64,000 nucleotides of DNA. Origin: Polyodon spathula (Eukaryota > Chordata > Actinopteri > Acipenseriformes > Polyodontidae). The notes beneath the pieces were generated by a model that saw nothing but the letters and a program-made list of their open reading frames with translations, did not search any database and was not told the origin of the DNA. The position numbers were made by a program, and so were the translations under genes. Below are positions 22,401-37,700 of the stretch, piece by piece. The first letter of the stretch is position 1. Each line of letters opens with the position of its first letter. The DNA is taken from positions 66,098,524-66,162,523 of the forward strand of contig NC_054538.1 of the NCBI RefSeq assembly GCF_017654505.1. The letters run 5' to 3'.

Positions 22401-23823
22401 AACCTTCAAACAAAATCCACATTTATTAATCTTAACTACCCTTGAGTAAAAATGAAGATAAACAACTGAGATCATTTCAAAAGTTGTATCTTTGGTCAGA
22501 AGTGTCAAGCATCCCGGCAACGTCCGTCCCTAGTGAGCAGGTATTCAGTAATGCTGGGCAGATTGTAAGCAAGTGCCAGCCATCACTCAAATGAAAATGA
22601 AATGTGGACGCTATCATGTTCCTTAACACAATTAAAATATAAAGTGCTGTAAACAGAGATAACCTTAAAATTAGTTTTTTTTTTCTTTCTTTTTCTCTTG
22701 TTTGGTTGTTACTCCAACTGGTTATGGATTTAAACCAACTTTTTTTTTTGCTTTGACCCCCAACTGGTACAAATAAGTTAAAAATTATATATGTATATAA
22801 GCTGTTGACCTGTTAAAACTAACCCCAAACAAAACAAAACACAGTTTTTAACAAATACCAAAAAGGCGACACGACTGAGCACACATTCAATCAGGCCTCT
22901 TATGTTCTTCACACAGCAGCAGCCCTGAACAGACTGTCTGCTTTCTTTAAATACCCTGCTCCTGGCTCTAATTTACAATGGCAGCCAGGTGCAGGGGATA
23001 ATTAAACAATGCATAATAATTAAACAACAATTAAACAAATAAATACATGTTTTTGGCAGGGAGGATATTAACCCCCTCCCTGCTGTGTTACGATATATAC
23101 ACACTGCTGTGCAAAAGTCTTAGACATGTTGCATTTTTCTACTCTGATGCATTATGAGCATCAACAATTTACTCAAAGCCTCCACTAGTGTTTTCTTCTA
23201 TTATAACAACCTTGACTTCCATAAAGAAGGCAATATGTTGAGTGAAATAGCTTGCATCACTTGATTTTCAAGGTGTGGTATCCAAAGCATAATCAACAAG
23301 TACAGAGAAACATCATCTGTAATTGACAAACCCAGGACTGGAAGACAGGTGTTGTTGTCATAGTCGAATTTGTGTTAGTGTGCACAATTTTAGCCTTTTA
23401 GTCTTGTTCCCCTTTCTTAACAGAGGTATTCTTACTGCAACACATCCTTTAAGACCTGATTTCAAGAATGACCTTTGTACTGTTGGTTTGATCATATTTT
23501 CATTTATTCCATTTCTGGAAACATTCTAAAAATGCAATTGATAAGCTTTACACGGACCGGTAAGGCCTTCACAACCTAGAAATATTACAGTTGTACATAC
23601 AGTACAATTTTATAATATACCAGCATTGCAAATCATTATATTTTTGTTAGATTTAGCTGGGAACTGTGCAGCATGTGATTGGAACAGAAATTAAAGTACT
23701 TTTTATATTTATTTAACTTCAATATGTTAGTAATGTACTTTAGCTTAGGTTTTGTATTAATGTATATTAATTTACATGATTGATTAATCTATTAAGCTTA
23801 ACCTGTTGTCAGAGCAATAATAA

Positions 23824-23856
<33 letters not shown>

Positions 23857-26800
23857 AGCAAAACACCAGATTTTTAATATTAGAAGGGCCTGTGAATTAG
23901 GATCCAGTAGAGGGTTGAGAAGGGCTACTGTATTTTTTATATGAGAAAAACTTTCGCTTTATTATAGAAATAAATGCAAACATTTAGAAGTACACATGTC
24001 TATATTTTCTTTCTATTTAATGTGATATAATTAGTATTTTTATAAGAATAATTAGCAGGGCAGCCACCAATAAATGTATACAGGTTGTACACATAAAAAG
24101 CACATTGTAATAATCTCAATGATAATTTCCACAGAATTAATCCTCATCTGTTTAATAAGCAAGCAACCAAGCAAGCTAGAAACAACCCATACACCAAACA
24201 ACCTGGGACTTCAACATTTGCCTATGAGACATGCACGAAGAGACCAAATAAAATGCTGTATCCTGTTTTGTTTGTAGAGTTTTAATTCATATCTTCATTA
24301 AAATTACTTACATTTGCTGTAATAATCCAGAGGCCCCAAAATGCTTGGCTAAAGTATTTCTCATATCCATATGTCATGAATATTTCATTTCAATTCTGAA
24401 CATGAATATTCATCTTGATTTATCCATTAGGGCTGTTAAAAAAATTAGATGCTTCCCCAACAAGAATAATCCATCAATACCTATAGATTTTTAGAATTAG
24501 TTGCCAACACTGCCAGAAATATATGAATAGACTTTAAGTTATTACAGCAAAAAAAAAAAAAAAAAAAGCCATTGAAGGAAACATACACTCAGATTTATTT
24601 TCAAACTAAACCTGACACCGCAATAGCTGTTTCTGTGCTTTCACTCTGTTTGGCGAAAATTAAATTATGGATGCAACAGAATTTCTTGCAGCTAAACTGC
24701 AATACGACAGAGGTTATGCTGCTTGGCTCTCCACGTCGGCTGAGTAACGTGGGGGGCTTCAGTTTGGTTATTGATGGGCTTGAAATTAGAGCGAGTTCTG
24801 AAATGAGAAATTTCTGTGTTATTTTTGATCCTCATCTAACTTTCGGAGCACATGTTCGAAATGTTACCAAGGTGTCCTTTTTTCACCAGCGTAACACAGC
24901 CCGCTTAAGACCTATTCTCTCATCTATCTGATGCCTTTGTCTCCTCTCCACTTGATTACTGCAACGCCTTGCTTCCTGGTGCCTCAAAACATGCTCTCAA
25001 TAGGCTACAGTATGTTCAGAATTCGGCTGCTTGAGTCCTAATAAGAACTAAATTATTTGAACATACTGTATAACACCGGTTTGACACCAAGTTACACACT
25101 GTGCGAAACTTGTGATCTGCTGATGCTGGGCACTTAAGAGTTTCAAAAACCAGGCTCCGGTCCATGCGAGATAGGGCTTTCTGTTGCTATGCTCCTAAGT
25201 TATGGAAAGCTCTTCCACAGATAATTAAGGATTCAAAGAATGTGGGTACTTTTAAACGACACTTAAAAACTTTTTTTTTAAAAACTGGCTTTTATGAGTT
25301 TGCACAGTACTTGTGTTTTACTTTAACGTATATAGTCTGCTGGGATTGTTTATGATTATGATTTATTATTCTAGGACTTAAAGCGCTTTGAGATGTATCG
25401 CATGAATTGGTCTATATCAAATAAAGACTATTATTGCTACATATACAATATCTTATTATTCATCTTGCAAACCAATGTTTTTGCCTTAATAAATTACATC
25501 AAGAACATTTTTGTTAAATAAAAAAATATATATCAGAAATCTGTAAGATAACTCAAGTTAATTGTTGTATGTTCATCGGTGTGATATATGATTGATGAAT
25601 ACAAATGAAAGAAAGAAAAAATAACAAATTGATTAATAACAAAAGATGGGTAATGCAAATGTGCTTTAAAGTTACTAATTTGAGGAAAATTAATGATTGA
25701 ATATAATTGATCATTTTACTTATACAGATGGCTGTAATGTATCTGTGGTTTGATTTCCCCCCCGTTTTCAATCCCTCTCCTCTATCCGACTTGTCTGCAG
25801 ACTTGGCTTAAGGTTTAAGAACTTTGTATAAACAATGAATGACAAATGGTCTTTGGAAATTTCAAAGTGATTCTTCACTAGATTAAGAAACAGACACAGG
25901 AACAGATATGCATCTAGTCCTGGAAGATACAAGTTATTTGAAGTTAAGCGTCTCCAAAAAGGTGGCCATGGTCTGGAGAGATCTGAGTAATTTATGGTTC
26001 AGTTCTGAGCAAACGGGAACAATGGGATTGCGGGGCAAGCATGCTCTGTGATTAAAGCATTTCTCTTAAGAGGAATTAAGAATTATATGAGAATATTGAT
26101 GCAAGATCTTATTAATCAATAAAGTTGATGACTATATTACAAACAAACCTGAAACTTGGCATTTTGAGGGAAAACTATAATGATTTAACTGTTCATATGG
26201 AGAAAATACTGAAAACAGTGATTAAATAAATACAGATATTGTAATATAGACTGTTAGTAAAATGTTTTCTTAAAATTAAGTTAAGTTAAAAGGGTAAAAC
26301 AGTGTATTGAGATGACAAATTTGGTTGTGTATATCCAATCTGGTATCAAAATATTCGTATTGGACTGGGCATCACAGATTTACAGGTCTAATGAAAATCC
26401 AAGTCAGATTAAGGAAGTCATGAGAAAAACAAGTTTTACATCATTCATTTAAAAATTAGGTAATTAACTTCAAAAAGCTCTTTCTGATATCAGCCACCAA
26501 TCAAAGTACTTATTTTGAGAAAGACAGTGATTAGCTCAGAGTGCAAACACACCTCTTTGGCGAAAGTTTAAGAAAAGATTTTGTGTACCAGAAGGGGGTC
26601 TAGAAATTACCATCTACCTGTGACCGTTTGTTTTGAGGACAAAACTACCCTTTCCTGTGGATACTCTGCTCAAATTTTTTAAAACTGTTAAAAGAAAACT
26701 TGAACTATTAAAGGAAACTGTGAGAGCTCTGAAAACTGAAACGGTAAAACAAATTGTGTAGGGTAGTGTAAGCTGGACAATTATTATATTTATTCACTAT

Positions 26801-29800
26801 ACCTTACAATAAAGAGCGCTGTTATTAAAAACTTCGAGTGAAGATCAACGTGGGTATTCAATAACTTTGATTCAGAGAGAACACCACTTCCTTCTTCAAA
26901 GACACTCTGACAAAACCTGGAATGGATTTGAAACTTTTGGCTAACCTTTTTTGCTACGCGAGTGGAATTCTTCATTGACTGAGCTTAGATCTGAGTTGTT
27001 GCAACCAGACCTTTTCAACCTTCTGTATTTCATTTCATGTTTCTATTTGAAATAATATCTAGAGATTGGTTTTGTGTAATAAAATAATAAAATTCACATT
27101 GTCTGTGGTTTGTTTTATTTGTTTTATGTGGTTTGTTTTGTTGTATAAAATTCAAAGCTTTAACCATTAAAAATGTAGCCAGAACTGCAAGTTATTATTA
27201 GTATAGGAAGTTTACAGTGGTTAATTAATATTGATCTATAGTAATGCATGCTTAAATAATAACTTGTGAGGATACTGGGCAGTGTATAACCCTCTAGACA
27301 TATAGAAAGTATTTATGCACAACAATAACAGGCAAGAATCCTTGGACAGGCTTGCAGTTATCGCTTAAAGGATTTGCAAGGTTTACAACAGGTTCCGACT
27401 GTTGTGTTTGCAATACGGTCAATGTTGCTGTGGTTGCTGGGTTACATGTTGCCTTATCTCATGCTTGCTGTTGCCGGGATGCGTGATGCTGTGAGTGAGT
27501 CACTGGTATGTGTACGACAGAGACGCCATCTTTATTAAACAGTACAACAACACTGTTTCGGGTCAGTTTTGTACCATAAAACATCGTAATTGAGGTTATA
27601 TCTTTGTAAATGTATATTTATTTGATGTTTTATTTTTTCCTCAAATTGAGGGTGGTAAATCTGGGCTGCGTTATAAATTTGAGTGTGTGTTAAATTCGAA
27701 GGAATACGGTAATATGAAGTAATGTTTTAATCTATATTTCATAAATAAATGAATCTTTTCTGCATTTTCCTCTCTTTATTTTTCTTAAAATGACCTATTA
27801 AAGCTTAGAGAGCAAAATTTTGGCAGAATTTTCTATTTTTGAGTGTGCGAGTTAAATGTACCATAACCCCATTTTCCTACCTCTGAATGGCACTAACAAT
27901 GTTCTCACTGCGGCTTTAGATCGTTTGGTTCTTTGCTTGTATTTGATACAGTCAGCATGGCCTTATTGTGATACTGGTAATCAGGATTTCTGTTTAAATG
28001 GGATACAATTCTGGGAGAAGGTTCTTCCCAGTGCTATTTATATTGTTTAATTTGTGACGTCACTCTGTTTAATTGGGATCCAGTATTTTCAAATGATGAA
28101 CGGAAATCGCTTTTTGGAGCAAGACAGGTCGCGTAGAACAGTGCAGTGAATATGTGATTATCTGTGACTTGCGTAAATTGTGTAAACCACGTTGAACTCT
28201 TGAAGGAAGAGGAGTTTCCTGTAGTTTCTCAGGCTGCTGTTGCAAAGAAAGTAGGCGTGTCAACATTGCAGGTGCCTCGCCTTGTGATAAGATGTGATTT
28301 CATTATTTTTAATTTCATGCAGAAATAAGAAACAGTGATTAAATTTTGTTTAGCACTAAAAAAATATAATGTGATGCAATTTCATTATTTTTCTTTTCAT
28401 TAAGAAACCAAAAAGTATGACTATGGTTGTCTCAACTGCCTCTCATTTAATTGGGACAGCTGCTTATTCTGGATATTTTATCTTCTCCCGAGGCGTCCCG
28501 ATAAAGCAGCGCCGATTTGGAATATGGAGATATTTATATATGAGGTCATTCCAATGATGCATGGCCTGAGTACCATTGTCAGGCTTCATCAAGAGCAATC
28601 AGCTTTAAAACAATGCATCATCTTGCAAGTGCCTTACTGCAGCATCGTCACATAAATTATTGTTTTGTATATAGTAGCAATAGTTGTTTTGTTTAAAAAC
28701 AATTAAAGACTCAACAACCGTGCTGGGACTGTTCTGTTGCAGCCTGTTCCTATCTTCTTTAGTATTGTCAGTTTGTCACTGAAGACGCTAGGGAGGCTGC
28801 ACTTTGGAGCCAGCATCACCCCTGTTATGTACTGATGTGCTAGGGAGTACGCAAATAGGCATATCCCTGGAGACAGCACTACACTTCAGCCATCAACACC
28901 GGGCAATAGGAAATCCACATCACCTGGCACAGGACAAGCACTGAAGGCTTCTATATTACAGCAAAGCGTTGGCTGATTCCCACCACGACTATCTCATTTA
29001 ATCTTGGCGAAAGCCAAGTCTGAGTGAAGTAAATAACAGCTACTCTCACGTAATGAAAATATAAAAAATGTCTTGCGAGTAGTTCAATTAATTCAAAACA
29101 ATTCAACAATCTTTAAAACAAATAAACAAACAAACAACATTCATTCACTTGTCTTGTGCTCAAACAACTTTTCTTAACTCACCATATTATCTTTCTTTAA
29201 AAAATAAAAAATAAAAAAAAAAATAAAAAAAAATTCACATCTAGACCTCAGGTAAGATCACGATGAACATCAACACTGATGGCAGAAGATAGTTCTTGAG
29301 TCTTGGCTGGAGAACGAACGTTCTGCATTAAACGCGTGCAGTCAGAAGGATTATAAAAAATGTGCGGCACTCAGGTAGCATATGCCACCAATATTCACTC
29401 CTTCATTTTTAGAAATGCAATGACCTGATGAACACCAATGACAGCTTGTCAGAGGAGGCACTGCCTACTCACATTTTAAAATACATAATCTTTATTTATT
29501 TATTTATTAATATGCAACAATAAATATATAGCTTTCACACACAGGCAGCCACCTGATCCAAATTCTCCTCTTAGTCATGGCAGCTGAAACACTGATGTTG
29601 CTATAAAAAAAAAATAGCCTACTGGTTAACATGATGAAATTGGCCTTTGAATAGACACGAGGAACATGTTTTGGCTCTACTGCTGGCATTTATTAATAAA
29701 CTAATACATTCAAGGGTCAGAATGCTTATTTAGTCTGCATACTCTGCTCTACGGCACCCTCAGAAAACTAGAAAAATACAACAGGAAAGCATTTTATTTT

Positions 29801-31247
29801 CCAGTTTAAGTACACAGTCCTACTATAGGTAATGGAGCTTTACTAAATCAATATCAGAACCAATTTTATTCAACATTCCAGTGGATTACAAATGTTTTTC
29901 AAAAGCTAAAAAAAAATAATTTCAAAATGGGGTATCCCTCCCATACAAATCTGATCCTTAAGGATGTTTATTGCTTGGCAAGTGGAAGACGTGTCGCTTA
30001 TGAAATTAGGTATTCTGAACCATTTTCATACATGATGGCAGAAAACAAATCCATTTTCCATGGGACTTATGTAGCTAACTCATTGGCAAGTTTTTCAAGG
30101 GGAGATTATAATTATCCAAGCTGTGTAACCCTAATCCATCAAAGGCAACTCCTATGAGCTTTGGGCAGATCTGCATCGCCTGGCATATGAGATAGACCTG
30201 TAAACCCAAAATTCAGGACTGACACGTTTTCTTTTTCTTCTTAGGGGTTACCATATAATGCTAAATATCTCAATACATTATTGTACAGTTACAGTATAGT
30301 CATACAACCACAAGCTTGTTTATACTGCATATGGCTAACTGGTTAAGTACATATAGAATTTGTTTTACAAGTTTGTTTTCAAACAACTATTAAAGTAGAT
30401 TTATGAACTAAAATAATTCACTTTTTTAAAAGTTCTGCTAAACAATGTGCCTTTCAAGTTTATCATAACTGGATAGACTGTTCTCTCAAAATTGTAATTG
30501 TGACATTATACACTAGGATGGACAGCCTCCATATACCCCAAAATTACAATACACTTTTGCAATAAATGAATCCATGTGTTTGCATGGATTCAAGTAAATA
30601 TCAATTTCTTAGCTGTAGAACATGAAATGTCTCGAGTAAAACAAATAAATTAAAAAAAAAAAGCAATTTGGGTCCGCTTAAACTGAAGTCATTGAAGTCA
30701 ATGTTTTCAATTTCTTAACTGCAGAAGCATCTTAATGTACCACATCAGACTGTTTATATAGTCATGTATTCCTTCAGATAAAGTTCTAATAGCTTCATAA
30801 TGAGCTGGTGAACATTCGGTACAGGTTTTTGAATGAATATGTACTTCACAGTGCGGGAGTGCTGTAAGGCTGGCAGTAATCATGTGCATCAGAAATTGCT
30901 ACCTGATTCAGTGGAAAACAAAGTCTTTGAATGCAACTGTTATTCCCTGATGGCACTGTCCAACACACTGTATCTTATATTAAAGAAGTTACTGTATGCC
31001 ACGTTTTTGTGGCTTTGCAACTGAAAGGTTTCTATTCAGCTTTAGTTAATACTAGTGGGCCCATTGAGGATGGCTGCTGAAATAGAGAACTCTGCCCTGG
31101 GGGTTGTGTGGGTATGTTTTTTTTTTTTTTTTCTGCAGCACCCACTTCCACCCACTCCCACCAAGAAGCTAATGCTGTACACACATGCACACATATTGAG
31201 AAAGATATTTACAACATACCGAAACGTTAGGCAGCTGGTGCTTTGAG

Positions 31248-31320
<73 letters not shown>

Positions 31321-31690
31321 CAAAGTGAACTATAAAATATATGGGAAAGTGGTGGAGGGTGTGTATATTAGTCCAAGAGTGACAATGAGCCTGTACCCTC
31401 TCCACTGAATTTGGGTCTGTGGCAAAGAGCCCCGCCCCTGGGCTATTTATTTGTGTTATATGTTACGTGTACTGTGTTAATGTTGATATATAGTCATTGG
31501 TACACGGGATATAAATGGGCCTGTGGAACACGAGTTGTTTAAAATGTATATGTGTATTTAGGCACGAGGATTGCACAGCACTTCATGTGCAAGTAAAATG
31601 TAATAATATGTGAGCACGGGGAATTGCACTTTATTAATTCACGTGCAGTTGTAGTTCAGTGACTGGAGAATGGGACTGGAGATGGAGGTT

Positions 31691-31721
<31 letters not shown>

Positions 31722-34700
31722 TAATAGTTAAATTTCAGCTCACCGTGTTTGTCTGTGTAGTTCGTTTTTGTTTGTCTCTTTATTTTGGCGAAAGTGCCGT
31801 GTCCTGTGTGTTTTGTCTTTACAACCTTTTATTTTCTGTCTGTTTCATTTATAAACGCTGAGCGAAACCAATTGTTCAGCTTCATCAAACTTTATTTCCT
31901 GGTTCCTGGTTTCTGGTCTGACGTCACCCGCAACGCCATTTCCTGCCACAGGGTCACACAAGTAAACTGCAGTCTTTGACTGCCAAGGTCAGAAAAGACT
32001 ACAATTCCCAGAGTTCCATAGGGGCGACCATTTTGAGACAAGGGTTTTTGCCTGTCTCCAATTAGGCAGCCATAAAAGAGCCTGGGTATTTTCAAACACG
32101 AGATACGACAAGGATACGACATACAGAGATAAGGTTTAGTTAGTGCACCTGAATAAAGAGCTAGGTTTTGTTTGGTTTATTTTGTTTACGTTGTTGATAT
32201 TTGATTTGTGCGATTCTGGATAAAGAGAACACCATAATGACAAAATAAACATACAGGCCCCACCCTGTTTACAACAAAATACTGTTATCCAGAGTGCTTG
32301 GAATCCATCAGACTGTGTTCAAGACCCCAAAGAACAGTGACAAAACACCCCAGTCTGTCATCCATCCATCCATCCATCTATCTATCTTGTTGTTTTACAA
32401 GATCAATGCAAACCATTTTACAGTGTACTGTTTCCAATTTTTATGGCCAGAATGTCATCACAGTTGTATTTACTTTCTATTTAAAGGCCACTGAAATGCC
32501 AATACAATCTTAAGTGCATAAAAGAAATAACATGTTCTTGAAATGTAAAATGACATTTTTGTCTTTAAAACACTGTTTTCATGCACTCTTAAATTACATA
32601 TTGCCTGGTCATAAGTCCAGTATTACCCATTGGTTACTGGTACATTTGTATAGTAGACCTATTTTCATGAATAAACAGCTATTGTCTTGCTTACTCTCTA
32701 CTTATACTGCTTGATTCAGATCTGCCTGCAGGCTTGGCACAAATAACACCCACAGATCATTAGGTTGACTTTATATTTCACAATAACATCTCATATTGCT
32801 CAAATATTAGTGCAAATAATTCACCAGTTTTGCTCTGTAACCTAATTGTAGCTTATAGACACTGGCCACACTTATACTGCAAGTCCTACATTTTAAACCC
32901 CCCCCCCCCCCCCCCCCCCGCCCCACCCCCCCCCCAAACATTCCCCACAGAAGCCCCATACTCCTTTGGGATACAAGTAAGCAGCTTGTAATAATTTATC
33001 AGATGACTGCAGCTTTTATTATTAATGGTACATCTGACAACAATTTTAAGAAGACAAATCTGCTCCCACCTCTTCAGGTTAATGTCTGCATCTCTGTCAT
33101 TACTTTCTTTTTTTTTGGCATGTGCATTTAAATAATCACATCTGTACAAAGTAAAGTCTCAAACTTAATTATATTTGTTTGCATAATTTTAATAGGTACA
33201 TCTGTTAACTAAAGGAAAATACAACTGTTTACCATTAGCAGAAGTACATTCAATTAAAGCACATAAATATTAGAAAATTGAGCCATTAATTTGATTGGTC
33301 ACCTAGTGGCCACAATCCGTATAATGTTGGTACTTCTACAGATTTGTTTTTATTAAAGTAGATTTATTGTAAAATAAAAGGGCAGATCATTAGATTTTCA
33401 TGATGGATTTTTCTGTATCGTAACACATTCCTAGCACAAGTTCAGTTAATTTCAACAGTTTTATAGTCTTTTTTTTATTATTATTTTTCTCAGAAAGCAA
33501 GATTGAAAAGGCTTTCCGGGATATTTTAATCATGCCAATTCCAGGAAAGATGAGAGGCAGGGATTATCTTATCGTGGCCTGGAATTAAACATTGAAGCTA
33601 CTCTGGCTGCTTTAAACCTAATTGTGTGAACTTGATAGAACCATTACAAATCCAGAAGAATGTAGTTGTTTGAAAAGGGGAACTATTTTATTAAACCAAA
33701 AGAGCATGGTGTATCTATACCAACACATGCCAAGCTTCTACACTTAAGTACTTCAGCAGTGTGTGGCTCAGTATTGGAACCTCTGGTCAGAAGTCAGCAG
33801 GTCACATTTCTGCAAATAGTAAAGTTTCTATATAGTCATCATCTCAGCATGGTGTACCTGAGATGCTGTGCTGTTACAAGTGCTCTACTGTGGTGTAACC
33901 CAGGGCCCTGTGGTGTAACCCATTCCTATATTTATGGGAATTTAAAAAACCCACAGCGAGACACCATTGTGCACCTTCTTAAATACCAGCCCAGTATCTA
34001 AAAATAAATAAATAAAAAAATCAATACAGTATATTTATATACAGATAAATATTTATGATATTTACTTTAAACCCCTTTAAACTGTCATTTATCTGGCATA
34101 TTTCTGTCAGCAATAATCAGTGACTATTCCTGTGACCTTTACTCTAACAGCACATCCATACAAACCTAACGTAAGTAAACAATCAAGTATGAAAGACCTC
34201 CAAGGACAAACTGTATTGTGCCTGTAACAGTTTCACAGAACACAGACTGCTTAAAGTACAATCTGGATTTTGCCAATGAATATTTAAAACCTGGGTCTCT
34301 GTCCTTTTTGAGCGAAACTGAGCCGTTTTTACAAAATATGGAAACCATTAATGTACATTTTACCAAATCATACGCGTATAAGCCACCTGGATTGAATCTA
34401 CACCTTATTTTTAGGGTTATTCCTGGGATAACGATGGACACAATGCTGACACAACTCAGGCTGATAATTCCCCATTTAAAAAAAACAAACAAAAAAAAAA
34501 CAATGTAATTTAAAATTCCAGCTGTGGCTAATCCCAGCAGGTTATAGGGGATTGAGTGTTTTTCAAGATGACTTGATGACAACAGCATAATGTTATTTGT
34601 ACATATTATTTTATTTTATACAATACTAGTTCCTGATTACTAGGTCTCATTTCACAGCCAGTCTAAAATTAAGCATCAATCTTTGCTTAAATTTGCAGTA

Positions 34701-37700
34701 TTTTACTGGCATGGCGTGCAGAGGACAAGATAAGCTACAAGAAGGGGAACTAATGAAGACAGCACAGTCAAATGGGTAATAACATCAGTGGAAAAGCGAT
34801 GTCATGAAAGCAACAGAATTGTGACCCATTGAGCATGCAGCTATGAAGGTCACACAATTACACAATGTGAAACTACCATGGGAACAACAGTATGAAATTC
34901 TTCCAACATTTAACCCTATAGGAGACTATAGGAGAAGGGTGATTAAAAGCCTAGCTAGTAAATCTTTAAATAATGAATACTCTATTGTAAACGACAGCAG
35001 TGAAATCTCGCTATCATTCGAGAGACCAGCAAAATGTGGCCTTTATATGGGTGGTGGCTGTAATACTAAAGGTACATATAATTTTTTGTAATATGCTTTG
35101 ATTATTTTTAAAAGTTACAGTAAATTTTAGCCACATTTGGTAGTTTGCAGTTTCCAGTATTTTGATTTTATTAAGATGTAATTTAACAGTGGCTTGATTT
35201 GTTTGGGACTGTTGATGGTGGCTCTACACTTCTATCAGAGGGGGGTAAATCAGGACTCTAGGTTGTCTTTTTATTGAGGTGGCCTAATGCAAGGTTTTGC
35301 TGTAACTGAATATAGACACAACACAAATGTTAACAATCTCTCACTTCTCACTGCTTTATATAACGGCATTTTCATCTTTGTCTTATTCATAAGGTTTGTA
35401 ACAAAAACCCACACAATCTATAATGCCACAGAAATCAATAGGCATTTTTTTCACTATACACTGACACACACAACTGACCAAAAAGAAAAACGCAAACAAT
35501 CCAAATTATAATATAATAAAAAGGTTTAAACTTTAATAGCTTTTGCAAATAAAACCTTTTGATTTAGCGCAGCACTTTTTCCACCTGTTTCTTGGTGCAC
35601 CTCCAGAAGCTTCCTTTGAAACCTCCGTGATCTATATAGTGACAGTATTTATTATGAGAGAAGGCAACTGTCACAACACAAACTGTGCCACCAAGGTGAA
35701 TTTTCTAGGGCCTTGGCTGTTCCGCTGTGAACAGTTCAGATAACCCTTCTGAAATATATAGTACGGGCCTAATTATGGTCGTTTCTTATAACCTGTCTCA
35801 AAACAGCCTTTGTTAGTAATTTTTTCTAACTTTTTTTCTATTTTTAATTTTAATGAACTTGCTTGTTTTCAATTAGAGATGGTCATTTGAAATAGTCACT
35901 GTAATTAAATACTTATTTCGACTTTGGTGGAAGATAAAGGAAAGCGACACAATGACCAGTTTTTGTTTATGAATTAAGGCCACTACCCACCAGAAGCGAT
36001 GACAAGCACAAATGTTTGGCAGTATGACAAAATGAATAGAACCTATACTTTTGATATGTACCGTTCACACCACAGGCGACGCAGGAGCGATGCAGGAATG
36101 ATACCAGGGCGACGTGAAATAAATAGGATTGAATCTTATTTTCAGCGATTTGTCGTGTCACAACTAGAGAATTGAGCAATCAGAGAACAGCTTCAATGCA
36201 CGTGGTCCAGCAGGGTGAAGCAGTATCCAGAATGACAGAGGAAAAAAGAATACTTGCCATGGAAGAACACCCAAAGCTTTATGACAAAGATCATCGCATT
36301 TATAAAGATACAGATTTGAAAGACAATACATGGGAGTCCATTTCAAAGGAAATAGATAAGCCCGGTGTGTATGATTTATTGCCATACATGCTGAAATACC
36401 GTCAAAGAAGACACTCATAATTTCCACATCATGTTGATGAATATGTACCAGTCTTGATCAGATGTCAGCAGTTTTTAATAGTTGCATAGATCTGGCAGTT
36501 TGCAAACTTGTCACATCGCCTCTGTGTCGCTTTTGGTGTGTATGGTCATGTCGCTGCAAAAGTATCTTGTCACCCACTGAAAAATCGCATTGCCTCTGGT
36601 GTGTGCCAGCCTTTACTCTCAAGCCAGTATTAAGAAGCTAACCACAGGCTTTCCAGATTCAAGAGCTTGAATTGTGATATTAGCTTTATTTAAACAGGAC
36701 AATGTCTGTGATTGTTAATAATGGAAAGGTGCATCCCCCTAATGTTACACTGCTTATTATCCTACAATTCATTATCCCTTGATCACATTGTGCAGTTGCC
36801 AAGTCATCCTACTTTACTAGGGCGTGTTCACACTGGGTCCGTTAAGAGGGTTTGATCCGCACTCGGTACAGTTAAGTGTGAACAACAAAGTTCTCTTGGA
36901 AAACGAACCGTACTGAGTCCACCTAAAGAGGTGGTCTCGGTGCGTTTGGCAAATGCACCGAGTCTGATTCGCTTGCTAAACCTCATTGTGAACAACTGCT
37001 GGACTCGTGCACATAAGATACTAACTATACAAGGTAACCTGACATGGAAGTAAACATTTTGCACGTTGCTTTGTTCATATTCTGAGGAAACAAGTAGAGT
37101 AAAAAAGGGTGATGGGATTGTCACAGTTTCAGCCTCAATTTGTTGTCCCAATCAAGAACAGTAAAAGTGCGTGTGTGTGTGTGTGTGTATATATCTATAT
37201 AATGAAGTAGAAAACTGCATCAGTGGGCTCTACAAGTTAATAGCAGTTACTTGTTTAATCATTCTGATTAGGCATGTATACCATATGCTTAAATGGTAAT
37301 AGCTGATCTATTTTTTAAATCTGGCTTTTTGTACATTTAAAATGTTTTGACTAGATGACAATATAAAGAAAACAATCAGTGGATATGATCTGCAATAAAT
37401 TCACCCAATGTTTAATTTTTAAACTATTATTGTGTTATTATATAATGTTATTTTAACGACTTCAGAGTTGTTATGGCGTCAGTGAACTGATGAAAAAATA
37501 AAACGTCCCAGTTTTTCACTGTGGAAATCTCGACAGTGGGAGAAACTGAAGCTCTGTAAGAAATTTAGTCAGACACCAAAATCCAAGGTGAACTGGACAA
37601 AACACACAAAAATAGTAAAATCTATTCAATTTTTTCTCAAATTACTTTGTTTAATTCGCGACAGTAGGAGAACCATGCAGAATTGTGTAAATAGTTCCTG

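Noticed and set aside
31042..31405. Ile-Tyr-rich minus-strand reading frames
   Set aside because: They are translations of the (TA)n microsatellite.
34843..35091. Open frame ending near AAAG/GTACAT as a possible exon
   Set aside because: No acceptor at a consistent position, weak donor, no family likeness.
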